DNA from: Sciurus carolinensis
Taxonomy: Eukaryota > Chordata > Mammalia > Rodentia > Sciuridae
Direction of reading: 5' to 3'
Assembly (NCBI RefSeq): GCF_902686445.1
Contig: NC_062219.1
Coordinates: 145,744,057 to 145,808,056, forward strand
Length of the DNA: 64,000 bases
In this document: positions 1 through 9,721 of the stretch, one piece after another
Layout of the letters: every line of letters begins with the position of its first letter
How positions within the stretch are numbered: position 1 is the first letter of the stretch
The notes under the pieces: model-generated
What the model was told of the DNA's origin: nothing
What the model saw: only the letters and a program-made list of their open reading frames with translations
Database searches by the model: none
Made by a program: the position numbers and the translations under genes

Positions 1-409
1 TGCATTTGGTCTCTGAAGTCAGCCTGGAAGGGAGTCACAGCTAATCAAGCAGCCTGCTCAGCCCTTCCAGCCCCTCTCTGAGCACAACAATATGTACAAA
101 CTGGCAAAACGAACTGCAGACCACTTTGATGTTAAACAAAGAGAAAACACCCCCAAACAGTGTAAAAATTGTATCTCCGTTTAACTCTTCCATGTCCTTC
201 TTGGAGAACAAATTTAAGACCCATACGCAGCTGGACTATACGCTCAGGAGAGCTAAGTGGTGAATAATTATCATTTCAGACACTTCAACCCAAGTACAGG
301 AGTATTTCTTAGCAAAAGGGAATGGCCAGTCTTCCAAATGACTTGCTCTGATTAAGCAGGACCTCACTAATCAAATCCCGTCTTTTGAGCAGTTGCAGAG
401 GAGAGACTG
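1..409. other. Unique non-coding sequence
   Basis: I see no ORF, repeat family or site of note here. Confidence 0.5.
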
Positions 410-560
410 CCAGAGGTCTGTGTTCGCCATCTCATTTAATCCTTGCAACAACCCCTGAGACCCATACTATTATCCCACTTTGAAGATGGAGGACCAGACA
501 GAGAAGCTAAGGGACCTGACTGATATGTCCCAGCCCGTGATGTGGCTCTATACTCAGGTC
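410..560 (-). repeat. MIR SINE remnant
   Basis: The series ctcatttaatccttgcaaca, then ctattatcccactttgaag, then agagaagctaag is the reverse complement of the MIR core. It is heavily diverged. Confidence 0.65.
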
Positions 561-971
561 CCTGAGATTCCAAGCCTTCCCCGGAATTCAAAGCTCTGAA
601 GGTTTGTTTCTATTTCCATGAATAAGTGCAACCAGGCCTCCTTTGCTGCAGAGTGGGATGTTCTGTACAAGTAAACACAGCAGATATGGAAACCAATCCT
701 TTGAACGTCGTATCTTTTTAAATTTGTAATTCGTTTGAAATGGAATTTTTCCCATATATATTGTATACTTCCATGGCTTGCAATGACTCCTGGGCAGGAA
801 TTCCAGCTGTCAAGTCCTCACCTCCGGTGAGCTCAGACTGTAGCTTGCTGCCTGTGTGGGAAGAGGCGTAGGTTCCAGGGCAGCGGACAGAGAGGAGGAG
901 GAGAGGGGCTGAGGTCTTATTGCCTCCGAGGAGTAAAAGAGAACAGAACCAAGAACGCAGAAGGAAAGCCA
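561..971. other. Unique non-coding sequence
   Basis: Nothing recognised. The small minus-strand ORFs overlapping 718-1106 run into the ID SINE and its CA tail and are not gene-like. Confidence 0.5.
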
Positions 972-1038
972 GGGCTGGTGTGGCTGGGTGGTAGAGCGCT
1001 TGCCTGCTGTGCATGAGGCCCCGGTTCCAAGCCCAGCA

Positions 1039-1040
<2 letters not shown>
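972..1040 (+). mobile_element. ID SINE
   Basis: The series gggctggtgtggctgggtgg, gagcgcttgcctg, then ggttccaagcccagcat shows degraded A- and B-box regions. The A-rich tail is replaced by (CA)n. Confidence 0.85.

Positions 1041-1077
<37 letters not shown>
1040..1077. repeat. (CA)n microsatellite at a SINE 3' end
   Basis: About 18 uninterrupted CA units directly follow the ID body and are followed by AAAA. Confidence 0.95.
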
Positions 1078-1080
<3 letters not shown>

Positions 1081-1081
<1 letters not shown>

Positions 1082-1955
1082 TAAAAACATGATAAGGTTT
1101 GGACATAGATATTGTATTGTTCTACTTCCTACTTCCCCTCAGTGACATGGATTCAGAACATGGCACCCCAAACATGACAACTTGGCATTTGAGAAAACGG
1201 CAGGACTCGGAGGTCACTCTCTTCTTGCCCTCCCTCAGCCTTCAGAACCTCCTGTGAGAGGTGCCTCCCCACACCCGGAGGAAAGGCGCAGCCTCACCTC
1301 TGCGGCCTGGGGACATGGAAGAATCTGGCCTTCCTAAGTTCCCCCAGTTTGTTATCATTACATAGATCTTTTTGTCTACTCTTGATCAGACCTAAGCATG
1401 GAAGTACACAGGTGTCCCTGTTTCTTTGGGTCTTCATTTCTGAAGGCCCTTATGTCACCTAACACGTATTAAACACATTCTTCGTATGCTTTTCTCTTGT
1501 TAATCTGTCTTTTCTTAAAGGGGCCCGAGTCATAAACCTGGCAATGGAGGAGAAAAAATATGTTTTCGACCCCTATAGTGATAAATGCAAAAATCACCTC
1601 TCAAGCAAAGCAAAAATTTGGGGAAAAAAATACATATATATATATTTTGTTGTTGTTGTTTGTTTTATTTTGTTTTTTGCAAACCCAAATGTAAGTAATG
1701 GTAAATACTAAGAGATATTATTCACTTCATTCTTCTTCCTTGTTGCACTAGGGCTTGATTTTAATTTATACTAGAGTTGTGCTAGATACTTAATTTTCAG
1801 ACCAAGTACTGTGCTCTGAGAGAGAAAGCACAATGTCACATTTACAATAAAATGTAAGGATCGCCTACCTTACTTCGTGGTATTCAAACTGTGTGTCAAT
1901 ATGCCTGAAAAATGGGAAGTCTTTGGAGTGAGGAAGAACTGACTTAGAAGTTCAG
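1081..1955. other. Unique AT-rich sequence
   Basis: Mostly featureless. A short low-complexity patch of TA and TTG/TTTTG units lies at about 1632-1678. Confidence 0.5.
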
Positions 1956-2075
1956 CTCTGCCACTTAGTAGCCAAGTCACACTGGACTCCTGATACCCCG
2001 CCTCCGCTCCCCCTCTCTGTAACATGGGACGGAGGCTCCCTCCCGCAGAGGGACAAGGTGAAGTCTTCTGCCTGC
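1956..2075 (+). repeat. MIR SINE remnant
   Basis: cagctctgccacttagtagc followed by ctctctgtaacatgggacgg follows the MIR order: tRNA-derived part, then core. Confidence 0.65.
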
Positions 2076-2374
2076 ACTGGGGGACACACTAAATGAACTG
2101 ATGCGTGCTTTGCTTTCATTGACCTTTACTGCCCACCCTCTTACCCTGCCAAACTGCACTCTACTGACACACTGATTGCTAAATGATACAATTCGTGGTG
2201 AGACGGATCTGTTCTGGGCACCATTTTTAAGGACTATGGTAATTACCAAGTGCCCAGAGAAACTTCCTGTGACTTGGTGCTGCAGCACGAGACCATATTA
2301 GAATAAAGCTACCATGCAGAGAAGTAATGTGGGTTGAGTGGCCAATTAAATGTATGTGCCTGATACATCCGCAT

Positions 2375-2500
2375 GCCTTATCTCACTCAATTAATCAAAT
2401 AGCTTCATCAGGCTGATATTAGCCCCATGGTACAGAGACGCTCAACAGTCCCGGGGTTACAGAACCAAGGGCCGGCAAAGCTGCGGTTCACATCCAGATC
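2375..2500 (-). repeat. MIR SINE remnant, weak
   Basis: tatctcactcaattaatc, ttagccccatggtacagagacg and ggttacagaacc resemble the reverse MIR core, strongly diverged. Confidence 0.4.
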
Positions 2501-3270
2501 TCACTGACACCAAAGTCCCTTCTTTATATATTGCTTTACAGTGATACCCATTTTCATAATCAACTTAGATATTCCACCGTTGTAATAATGGTACCCAGAA
2601 CATTATTTAAGGCTGGACAATTTCAAGGAAGTTTTTCAACAGTTTACGATCCGTGGATGAGTAATTCTGAATATTACTGGTGAAATGCAATTTCTCTCTC
2701 CATCTGTCTTCCTCTTTCCGTCTCTCTCTCTGACCCCTCCCCCCACGCACTTGATCGCATTCCCATCAAAGAAGAGATGGTAACTCCAAGAAGTTAGAAC
2801 AAACTTCCATATTTTGTCGCATAATTGTTGCAGATTTTGTGCCAGATTTTTTGGCAAAAAAAAAAAAAAGGTAGGGTGAGACCATCATGTGAAGTTCTAA
2901 AAAAAAAAAATTGTACTGATATTACTTTAAAATAATTTATTACTAAGCTGTCTTTGGGACAAGATTGGATGCACAGAATACTCGTGAATATATGTTAAAA
3001 TCACATAGTCCAAATCAACACCTATTATTTCTTCCCCACAGTTTAGTGAGTATTTTTTCAGTCTGAGAAAAATAAAAAATAAAAAAATAAAAAAAACAGT
3101 TAACACATTAGGGGTTCCTGATTTGTGCATGTAGTCAAAATAGTACCCTCAAGTAAACTTACTACGGCTTTGCAAAGCATGAAGTTTAATCTTTGGTGTC
3201 CAAATTCTGTGCTGCCACCCTTGGTTTCATGATCTGATGCACCATCCTCAGTGTCACTCATGAAAGATGT
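2500..3270. other. Unique AT-rich sequence
   Basis: Several short poly(A) runs (2857-2869, 2899-2910, 3067-3097) but no SINE body beside them. The ORFs here are under 75 codons and resemble nothing I know. Confidence 0.5.
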
Positions 3271-3274
3271 GTTT

Positions 3275-3453
3275 ACCCCAGCTGCAGAGGCACACACCTA
3301 TGATCAGGGACTCAGGAGGCTAAGACAGGAGGCCGAGACAGGAGGTCAGCCTCAGCAACTTAGCAAGATTGTCCCCCAAAAATAAAAGATTAGGGATGTA
3401 GCTCAGTAGTAAAGCACCCTAGGTTCAATCCCCAGTGCCCCCGCCCCACAAAA
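3275..3453 (+). mobile_element. MEN-type B1-ID SINE
   Basis: B1 half with ggctaagacaggaggc and gtcagcctcagcaacttagc, then ID half gggatgtagctcagtagtaa and ggttcaatccccagt. The B1 half carries a small internal duplication of the gaggc motif. Confidence 0.85.
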
Positions 3454-4377
3454 AAGTGTGTACCATTAGTACTGCAGCACTCAAAACAAATCACGCAAGC
3501 TGGCGCATTATAAAATACACGGACAATAGCCCGCGCTGAGAATTCTAGGTTCAGGGCTCCCAGGGCGCCAGAAGACAAATGCGCATCCATGTGCCACGAA
3601 TAAACACGTCGCTGCTCTGTTTACCTTTTCCGCAGCATGAGGCGGCGACTAGCATGCTCTGGAAGGTGGTAAACCAATCTTTGGACTGAAAAAAACAGGT
3701 TGCACACTTATGTGCTAGGAGGATTACGCAGAGAAATATGGGATTTTTCAATTTTCTTTTTTTTTCTAGAAGCGGGGAAAGAGAGAAAGGGAGGAAAATG
3801 TGAAGGCATACTCCTCAACCCCAAGGCTTTGCCCTTGGGGTCTGTTTTGAAAACACTGACCTAACACTGATGCTTGCTCCTCAGTGCTGGGTTTTTAGCC
3901 AGCTTCCAAACCAGTGTACCAAGGTCATGGATCAGAACAAGCCCCAGGCCCCAAACCTCGGGGGAGCCAGGGAGTGGCCAGAGTCCCCGCATGACTGGCT
4001 CCAGCAAGAGCAGCCCCTTTACCATTTCCTGTGTGACTTTCCACAGGACAAAGATTGGGGAGCTCTGCCTGTCTGGAGGCAGGGAAGGGGTTCACCACCA
4101 AGCAGGAAAACCATTAACAGAGGTGTCACTCAGAACACTCCCCCATGGCCCATGGTGTCCCAACAGGTCCCTGAAAACCTCCTCTAGGAAAAATGTGGGA
4201 GAGAAGAGCCCAAAATCTGGATCTGGAACTTTCCCCCGGTTCCCCATAGATCCCCTTTTGAAGAAGGAGCTGACATTCCAGAATCCTCTACTAATGTCCT
4301 GGCTCAGAAAAATCACTTCATGGTGAAGTTGCAACTCCAAGGAAGAAGTGCGGCTGGATTTTGCAGCATATGCACCT
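3454..4377. other. Unique sequence
   Basis: Two overlapping plus-strand ORFs (3870-4187 and 3874-4326) lack recognisable domains. I do not call either a gene. Confidence 0.5.
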
Positions 4378-4744
4378 CTGTGTGTGTGTGTGTGCGTGTG
4401 TGTACGTGTGTGTGTGTGTACGTGTGTGTGTGTGCGTGTGTGTGTGCGCGCGTGTGTGTGTGTGCGTGTGTGTGTGTGCGCGCGTGTGTGTGTGTACGTG
4501 TGTGTGTGCGCGCGTGTGTGTGCGTGTTTGTGCGTGTGCGTGTGTGTGCATGTGTGTGTGTGTGCGTGTGCGTGCGTGCGTGTGTGTGTACGTGTGTGTG
4601 CATGTGCGTGTGTGTGTGCGTGTGCGCGCGCGCGTGTGTGTGTACGTGTGTGTGTGCGTGTGTGTGTGTGTGTGCGTGTGTGTGTGCGTGTGTGTGTGTG
4701 CGTGTGTGCGTGCGTGTGTGTGCGTGCGTGCGTGCGTGTGTGCG

Positions 4745-4776
<32 letters not shown>
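4378..4776. repeat. 400-bp interrupted (TG)n with CG and TACG interruptions
   Basis: Almost pure alternating purine-pyrimidine, with cgcgcg blocks at several points and periodic tacg. It abuts the 3' end of a minus-strand SINE. It generates long spurious ORFs of Cys-Val or Thr-His repeats in several frames. Confidence 0.97.
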
Positions 4777-4921
4777 GCGCGCTGGGCTGGAACCCCGGGC
4801 TCTCCCCTGAGCTGCACCCCAGCTCTTCATTTTTATTTTGAGACAGACTCTCACCAGGTCGCCCAGGCTGCCTCAGCTTCCTGACCAACCGGGGTTACAG
4901 GCATGCACCACGCGCCTGGCT
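4777..4921 (-). mobile_element. MEN-type SINE, internally shortened
   Basis: gcgctgggctggaaccccgg and tgagctgcaccccagctctt are a reduced ID half. ttttgagacagactctcacc to cacgcgcctggctc is the B1 half. Confidence 0.8.
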
Positions 4922-4950
4922 CGGTTGTCTTTTTGGTTGTTCTGTTTTGG

Positions 4951-5031
4951 TTTTTTGGTGCTGGAAATTGAATGCAGGGCCTCGCGCGCAGTAAGCACAG
5001 CCCTCCACCCCTGAGCTGCCCGTCCAGCCCC
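4951..5031 (-). mobile_element. ID SINE
   Basis: ttttttggtgctggaaattg, gggcctcgcgcgcagtaagc and cacccctgagctgc are the reverse ID consensus. Confidence 0.85.
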
Positions 5032-5375
5032 TCTTCTCCATGTTAAAGGGATTCAGTGGGCAGGCGCCCAGCCATGCTGATGGAACCACAGTGAGTGCTG
5101 GGGTGACAGGGGTCCACCTGGCCTGACCTCAGCTGCTCCACCACTAAGACCCGCCTCGAAGGCCCGCCTACTAGACATGGACACTGACCCGGCTGTTGCT
5201 AATGCAAGCTGCCCAGCTGGCTCCTGGAAGCTCCTTCTGCAGAAAGCCCAGGGCCTTTCCAGGGGGAGCAGCTCCCACGGGAAATAAGTACAAGATCTGA
5301 CTTGCTATTTTATCATCAGACCATAAATATCTATCCTTCAAACAGCCATTTCTCCAATGAGCAATTTCCTTAATT
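5032..5375. other. Unique sequence
   Basis: Nothing recognised. A minus-strand ORF at 5171-5587 overlaps the adjoining MIR and has no known domain. Confidence 0.5.
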
Positions 5376-5482
5376 CTCTGGGCCTCAGTTTCCTCTTCTG
5401 TCAAATAGGAATACCAACACCCACACCCAAGGGCTATGTGATAATTAAGTGACAAACTTAGGTAAAGTGCTTGACCCAGGGT
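5376..5482 (+). repeat. MIR SINE
   Basis: ctgggcctcagtttcctctt ctg is followed by a gtgataattaagtgac segment and gtaaagtgcttga, in MIR core order. Confidence 0.8.
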
Positions 5483-5904
5483 AACCCATCGGCTCTTGCG
5501 CGTCTGGCTTCTGTAGACTGTGCCATAGGATACTGAGTGGGAGTTCCAAGAGGTGGAAAGACTGATGCTGAGAAGACAAGCAGGCAAAGAATCCTAGACA
5601 AGAAAGGGTCGAGTTCAAGGTCACGGGTTTTTCCTGAAATGGGTCACTAGGCAGAGGTAAAACATTTCCGGAAAAGAAGACTTGAACTAAATAAACTCTG
5701 AGCTACTAACCCTGCAGCTCTTAAGCAAACAAGGATTCAGGAATGTGAATCTAAGAATTTTGACATATATATTTTTTAATTCTACAAATTAAAATGAGAT
5801 TGACATCATCCATGAGAACAAGTGACCTCTCCCCACACATATCAATGAATAATTTGCTCCTTGTGGAGAGGACTCCATTATAGACAACTGTTAAATAGAA
5901 ATTA
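5483..5904. other. Unique sequence
   Basis: I see nothing of note here. Confidence 0.5.
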
Positions 5905-6188
5905 CAGAAGGCCATTGTTTTGGACTAGGATCCTTCCCTGGGCCCCAGCAGACCAAGCTAAAAATCAAAATGGAGTCACTCACGCTGAAGTTCCACATCA
6001 CCAAACTGTAGAAATAACTGCCAAGTTTCCCAAACAGGGTAGTTTTAGTTGGCATGAAAATGAAGTTCCCTCTGTCTTAATTCTTCTATAAAAAATGTAA
6101 CCTAAATCAAATTGATGCTAATCAGTTATTTTTCTACCGTTTGATCTTTCTATACCAGCCTTACAAGGAATGTAACTTTAAAATGTCC
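5905..6188 (+). mobile_element. Solo LTR, probable ERVL type (MLT2-like)
   Basis: ggccattgttttggactagg, cccagcagaccaagc, aaaatggagtcactcacgct and ccttacaaggaatgtaactt are LTR landmarks in order. 16875-17315 carries several of the same motifs and looks like the same or a related family. No internal retroviral genes accompany it. Confidence 0.6.
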
Positions 6189-6189
6189 A

Positions 6190-6380
6190 ATCCATGGCGC
6201 ACGCTTGTAATCCCAGCTACTCAGGGAGGATGAAGCAGGATGAATCAAAAGGTCCAGTCCAACCTGGGCAACTTAGCAAAACCCTGTCTCAAAATAAAAT
6301 GAAAAGGGCTGGGGAATTAGATCAGGGGTTGAGACCCAGCCTGGGGTCAATCCACAGTACTGGGAGGGGAAAAAAAAAAT
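6190..6380 (+). mobile_element. MEN-type SINE
   Basis: catggcgcacgcttgtaatc, caacctgggcaacttagc and tctcaaaataaaatgaaaag, then a diverged ID half ending in poly(A). It sits directly against the end of the LTR. Confidence 0.85.
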
Positions 6381-6384
6381 TATT

Positions 6385-6950
6385 TAATTTTGTTCTTTGT
6401 TGTAACACAACAAAGTAAAAGTCTGGGGCCCAGAAGTGAATAATGGTTAATACTGAATACTCATTTGAAAAACTGCCAACTGGATGGCATTCACTGTTTT
6501 AACTCTGTGCACATGTGCCCGAATCTTCCCAAACCACTAAAACCAACGTTTATACTACGTCAGTCTCAAGAAACATAAAAGGGTCCATTCTCCTTGCCCA
6601 TTCTGTCTCCGGGACTTTGTGCTAAGGCAGTAATTCAGTGGCTCAAGCAGAAACCTGGTCACCATTTGGTCAGCATACTGCTGCAGCCGGGAAAGGTGAC
6701 AGAGCCCACCCTGGCCCAGCCACACATGCGAACATGTGGCCACCAAAAAGGCATTTTCTGAAATTCATATAATGGATTATTCTAGGAAAATCTTTGAATG
6801 TAGTAACTGAAAAGAGAACAAAATATTAAATACAAGAACAGCTACGACTCAAGTTTTGAAAACTTGAAATAACTGTACTAGAAGAATCTATGCCAACAGG
6901 TCAGTTGTGATTTTTATCTTTTAACTTTTCTAAATTTTTTGTATTTTAAA
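6385..6950. other. Unique sequence
   Basis: No repeat family or gene recognised. Confidence 0.5.
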
Positions 6951-7017
6951 AATTAAGGTATGATTTACACACAGTAAAGTGCCCAAGCTTGGTTTTTTTT
7001 GTTTGTTTGTTTTAACC

Positions 7018-7098
7018 TTGCAGTGCCGGGAACTGAACCCAGGACCTCACGAGTGCCAGGCAAGTGCTCTACCACTGGGTGATAGGTCCCCAGGCCCC
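7018..7098 (-). mobile_element. ID SINE
   Basis: cagtgccgggaactgaaccc, gtgccaggcaagtgctctac and a final gataggtccccaggcc. Confidence 0.85.
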
Positions 7099-7259
7099 AA
7101 GCGCACAAATCTTTGTGGACAGTCAATGAGTTTTGACCAAGATATGCAACAGTATCCCAAATCCAGTCCTCTGGTGCCCTTTCTTATTGTGCCCAGATGG
7201 AACTACTATTCTGTGTTCTTATAATCATTCTGTGTGTCTTGGTTTTTGTTTGTTTGTTT

Positions 7260-7453
7260 TTCTAGTACTAGGGATTGAACCCTGAGTCACTCTACCACTG
7301 AGCTACATCCCCAGCCCTTTTTATTTATTACATTTTTTTTTAATTTTGAGCAGCATCTCGCTAAGTTGCCCAGACTGGCCTGGAACCTGCAATCCTCTGG
7401 CCTCAGTCTCTGCAGTCACTACAGTTATAGGCATGTGCCACCACGCCCAGCTC
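7260..7453 (-). mobile_element. MEN-type SINE
   Basis: ctagtactagggattgaacc, gagctacatccccagccc and the B1 half to gccaccacgcccagctc. Confidence 0.9.
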
Positions 7454-7555
7454 TTGTCTGGTATTTAACTTCATGCAAATATCTCTTCTTTACTTTTAAG
7501 TTGTCATTTTTGTGTGCAGCTTCATTCACTCAAAATAATGTTTCTGTTTTTCATT

Positions 7556-7628
7556 TGAGGTGCTCAGGATCAAACCCAGGGCCTTACACATGCTAGCAAG
7601 ACTGTACTACTAAACCATACTGCAGCCC
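7556..7628 (-). mobile_element. ID SINE, diverged
   Basis: gaggtgctcaggatcaaacc, agggccttacacatgctagc and taaaccatactgcagccc. Confidence 0.8.
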
Positions 7629-7644
7629 TTTTTATTTCTATTTA

Positions 7645-7857
7645 ATTTTTTTTTTTTTTTTTTTTTCAGCACTGGGGATCAAACCCAGGACCTTGAGCAT
7701 GCTAGGCAAGCACTCTACCACCAAGCTACATCCCCTGTTTTCACTGATTTTGAGAAAACATCTTGCTAAATTGCCCAGGCTGGCCTCCAACTTGTGATTC
7801 TCCTGCCTCAGCCTCCTGAGTCACTGGAATGATAGGCATGGACCACCATGCCTGGCT
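7645..7857 (-). mobile_element. MEN-type SINE
   Basis: T-run, then cactggggatcaaacccagg, caagctacatcccctg and the B1 half to accaccatgcctggctc. The FTL retrocopy target site begins at its outer edge. Confidence 0.92.
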
Positions 7858-7867
7858 CAAAATAATG

Positions 7868-7904
<37 letters not shown>

Positions 7905-7912
7905 GAAAAAGC

Positions 7913-7918
7913 TTTATT
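7913..7918 (-). terminator. AATAAA polyadenylation signal of the FTL retrocopy
   Basis: The sequence tttatt on the plus strand is AATAAA on the minus strand, 12 bases before the poly(A) tail. The context GACCAAATGAAAATAAAGC matches the end of FTL mRNA. The hexamer came with the mRNA copy. Confidence 0.85.
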
Positions 7919-7978
7919 TTCATTTGGTCCAAGGTTTAGGAGGGGCTCCACGGTGGTTACAAAGCTGCCTAGGGGTTA

Positions 7979-8001
7979 GAGAGAGAGAGAGAGAGAGAGA
8001 G
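7979..8001. repeat. (GA)n tract inside the FTL retrocopy 3' UTR
   Basis: About 11 GA units lie 70 bases downstream of the stop codon, on the CT side in the mRNA sense. It may be inherited from the parental 3' UTR or have expanded after insertion. Confidence 0.9.
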
Positions 8002-8071
8002 GCTCAGACCAAAGCTCTGATGCCAGGATATGCAAAGGAGCCCCATCTAAGGCCACACTGCTCCAGGCCTT

Positions 8072-8599
8072 CTAGTCATGCTTGAGGGTGAGTCTTTCGA
8101 AGAGATACTCGCCCAGGCCAGCCTGGGGGCCTGCCAGACGGTGGAGATTAGTCAAGTGGTCTCCTATCTTCTTGATCAGCTTCACCTCCTCATCAAGGAA
8201 GTGGTTCTCCAGAAAGTCACAGAGATGTGGGTCTGTGCGGGTAGAGCCCAAGGCATGAAGATCCAAAATGGCTTGGTCCAGGTTCTTCTCCAGGGCCAAG
8301 GCAGCTTCCATGGCATCCTGGGTGTTGCCCCACTCATCTTGAGAAGGTTTCTGCACGTCCTGAAAGAGGGCACGGCCGCCGCGTTGGTTTTGCATCTTCA
8401 TGAGACGCTCGGAGGCCTCGCGCTTTTCCTCGGCCAACTCGCGGAAGAAGTGGCCCACGCCCTCCAGAGCCACATCGTCATGGTCGAAATAGTAGCCCAG
8501 AGAGAGGTAGGTGTAGGAGGCCTGCAGATGTAAATTGACAAGGCGGTTGACGGCAGCGTCCACCTCGGTAGAATAATTCTGACGAACCTGGGAGGCCAT
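8072..8599 (-). CDS. FTL: Ferritin light chain (FTL) retrocopy, intact single-exon ORF
   Basis: The 175-codon frame matches the length of human FTL and is recognisable end to end, from [18 protein letters not shown] to the C-terminal [10 protein letters not shown]. Ferritin L is the iron-core nucleating subunit of the cytosolic 24-mer that stores iron. The four-helix-bundle sequence is unbroken, and the L-type acidic nucleation patch is present as Glu54, Glu57, Glu58 and Glu61 ([10 protein letters not shown]). The start is chosen because it aligns with the FTL start and has a good context (A at -3, G at +4); the stop is TAG. There are no introns, whereas the parental gene has them. A poly(A) tail and target-site duplications flank the copy, so this is an L1-mediated processed retrocopy. 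Odd points are residues where mammalian FTL is usually conserved: His40 in FDHDD (usually Arg), Ala62-Ser63 after KRE, Asn in EWGNT (usually Lys), and Thr in GSTRTD (usually Ala). They suggest some drift, but no frameshift or stop is present. It may be a young pseudogene or an expressed retrogene; the parental gene lies elsewhere. Confidence 0.9.
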   Translation of the reverse strand: MASQVRQNYSTEVDAAVNRLVNLHLQASYTYLSLGYYFDHDDVALEGVGHFFRELAEEKREASERLMKMQNQRGGRALFQDVQKPSQDEWGNTQDAMEAALALEKNLDQAILDLHALGSTRTDPHLCDFLENHFLDEEVKLIKKIGDHLTNLHRLAGPQAGLGEYLFERLTLKHD

Positions 8600-8749
8600 G
8601 GTTGGTCGTCAATAAGGAGCTAACCACAAAAAACGGAGTTAGCTGGTCCCGGAAGCAGGAGGTGGGCGAGAAGGTGGTCCCGGAGATTGTAAATGGAGAT
8701 CAGATTGGAAGGCGATTGGAAGTAGAAGAAAAGGGAGTCCCCGGGTCTG

Positions 8750-8776
8750 TTCCGTCCAAACACTGTTGAAGCAAGA
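8750..8776 (-). promoter_or_regulatory. Iron-responsive element in the FTL retrocopy 5' UTR
   Basis: On the minus strand the 5' UTR contains TGCTTCAACAGTGTTTGG. It has the CAGTGT hexaloop (8760-8765 on the plus strand), a UUCAA/UUGGA upper stem and a C bulge below it. This is the canonical FTL IRE that binds IRP1/IRP2 and represses translation when iron is low. All invariant loop bases are intact. It would act only if the retrocopy is transcribed from upstream of about 8776. Confidence 0.85.
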
Positions 8777-8837
8777 GACAGATCCGCAGGACCTCCAAGC
8801 GCGATGGTTCAAAATAATGCTTTTAAGATTCATTCAT

Positions 8838-9041
8838 GCCAGGCGTGGTGGCCCACACCTATAATCCCAGCACTTGGGAGACTGAGGCAGGAGGATTGCA
8901 AGTTCAAAGCCAGTCTCAGCAACTGAATGAGGACCTAAGCAACACAGCCAGACCCGGTCTCAAAAACGAGTAAGTGAAAAGGATTGGGGATGTGGCTCGG
9001 TGGCTACGCGCCCTGGGTTCAATCTCTAGTACCAAAAAATA
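8838..9041 (+). mobile_element. MEN-type SINE
   Basis: gccaggcgtggtggcccaca, gcctcaaaacg-type junction and ggattggggatgtggctcgg, ending in accaaaaaataaag. It lies 13 bases beyond the right FTL duplication. Confidence 0.92.
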
Positions 9042-9239
9042 AAGAGACTCGTCCAAGTCGTTAGATACCTTTTGTTTGCTGGCTAGGATTCCCTTGTGTG
9101 GACAGAACACACCCATTGATGGACATTTGTGCTGTTTCCAATGCTTTGCTAATCAGAATGAAACTGCAGTGGACATCCTTATAGTTTTGTTTTGTTTTTT
9201 TTAATTGGTGATTATAGTTTTTTATTATTATTATTATTT

Positions 9240-9320
9240 ATTTTTTGCAGTGCAGGAGATCGAACCCAGGGCCTCACGCTTGTTAAGCAAGAGTTCTACC
9301 ACTGAGCTATACCCCAGCCT
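9240..9320 (-). mobile_element. ID SINE
   Basis: cagtgcaggagatcgaaccc, ggcctcacgcttgttaagc and gagctataccccagcc, preceded by a TTA-rich tail. Confidence 0.88.
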
Positions 9321-9502
9321 ATTATCTTCCTAATAAATGCTTAAGGATTGCTGAAATTTAATTGCACACATCCATGAGTATGTGTGTATGGATGAAAATT
9401 CCAGTAATTTCCCAAGATGCTTGCACTACATTATAACCCCATCAACTACAATTGCTGTATGAAAGTTCTGATTGTTACACTCTCCAGCATTTTGTATTGT
9501 TA

Positions 9503-9505
<3 letters not shown>

Positions 9506-9536
<31 letters not shown>

Positions 9537-9721
9537 GTACTGAGGATTGAACCAGGGGCATTTAGCCACTGAGCCATATCCCCAGCCCTTTCTTTTATAT
9601 TTTATTAGAGACAGGGCCTCTTTGAGTTGCTGAGTGCCTCAACAAGTTGCTGAGACTGGTTTTGGATTCACAATCCTCCTGCCTCAGCCTCCAGAGCTGC
9701 TGGGCTTACACCATACCCAGC
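9506..9721 (-). mobile_element. MEN-type SINE
   Basis: 30-base T tail, then ggtactgaggattgaaccag, gccatatccccagccc and the B1 half to ttacaccatacccagctg. Confidence 0.92.

Larger units (their letters stand above)
7857..8824 (-). mobile_element. Processed FTL mRNA insertion with target-site duplications
   Basis: The insert carries nearly the whole FTL 5' UTR (8600 to about 8808), the ORF, the 3' UTR (7901-8071) and a 32-base poly(A) tail, seen as T at 7869-7900. It is bracketed by identical 16-bp direct repeats tcaaaataatgctttt at 7857-7872 and 8809-8824. Read on the element strand, the cut site is TT/AAAA, the L1 endonuclease consensus. The host sequence is an ancient antisense L1, just beyond a MEN SINE that ends at about 7856. 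Confidence 0.93.

Noticed and set aside
4092..4888. Long overlapping ORFs encoding Thr-His or Cys-Val repeats on both strands
   Set aside because: They are translations of the TG/CG microsatellite in every frame and have no non-repetitive coding core.
5905..6188. Complete endogenous retrovirus
   Set aside because: Only LTR-like sequence is seen here and at 16875; no internal gag, pol or env segment lies nearby.
8078..8533. 151-codon ORF on the plus strand
   Set aside because: It is the antisense shadow of the FTL frame.
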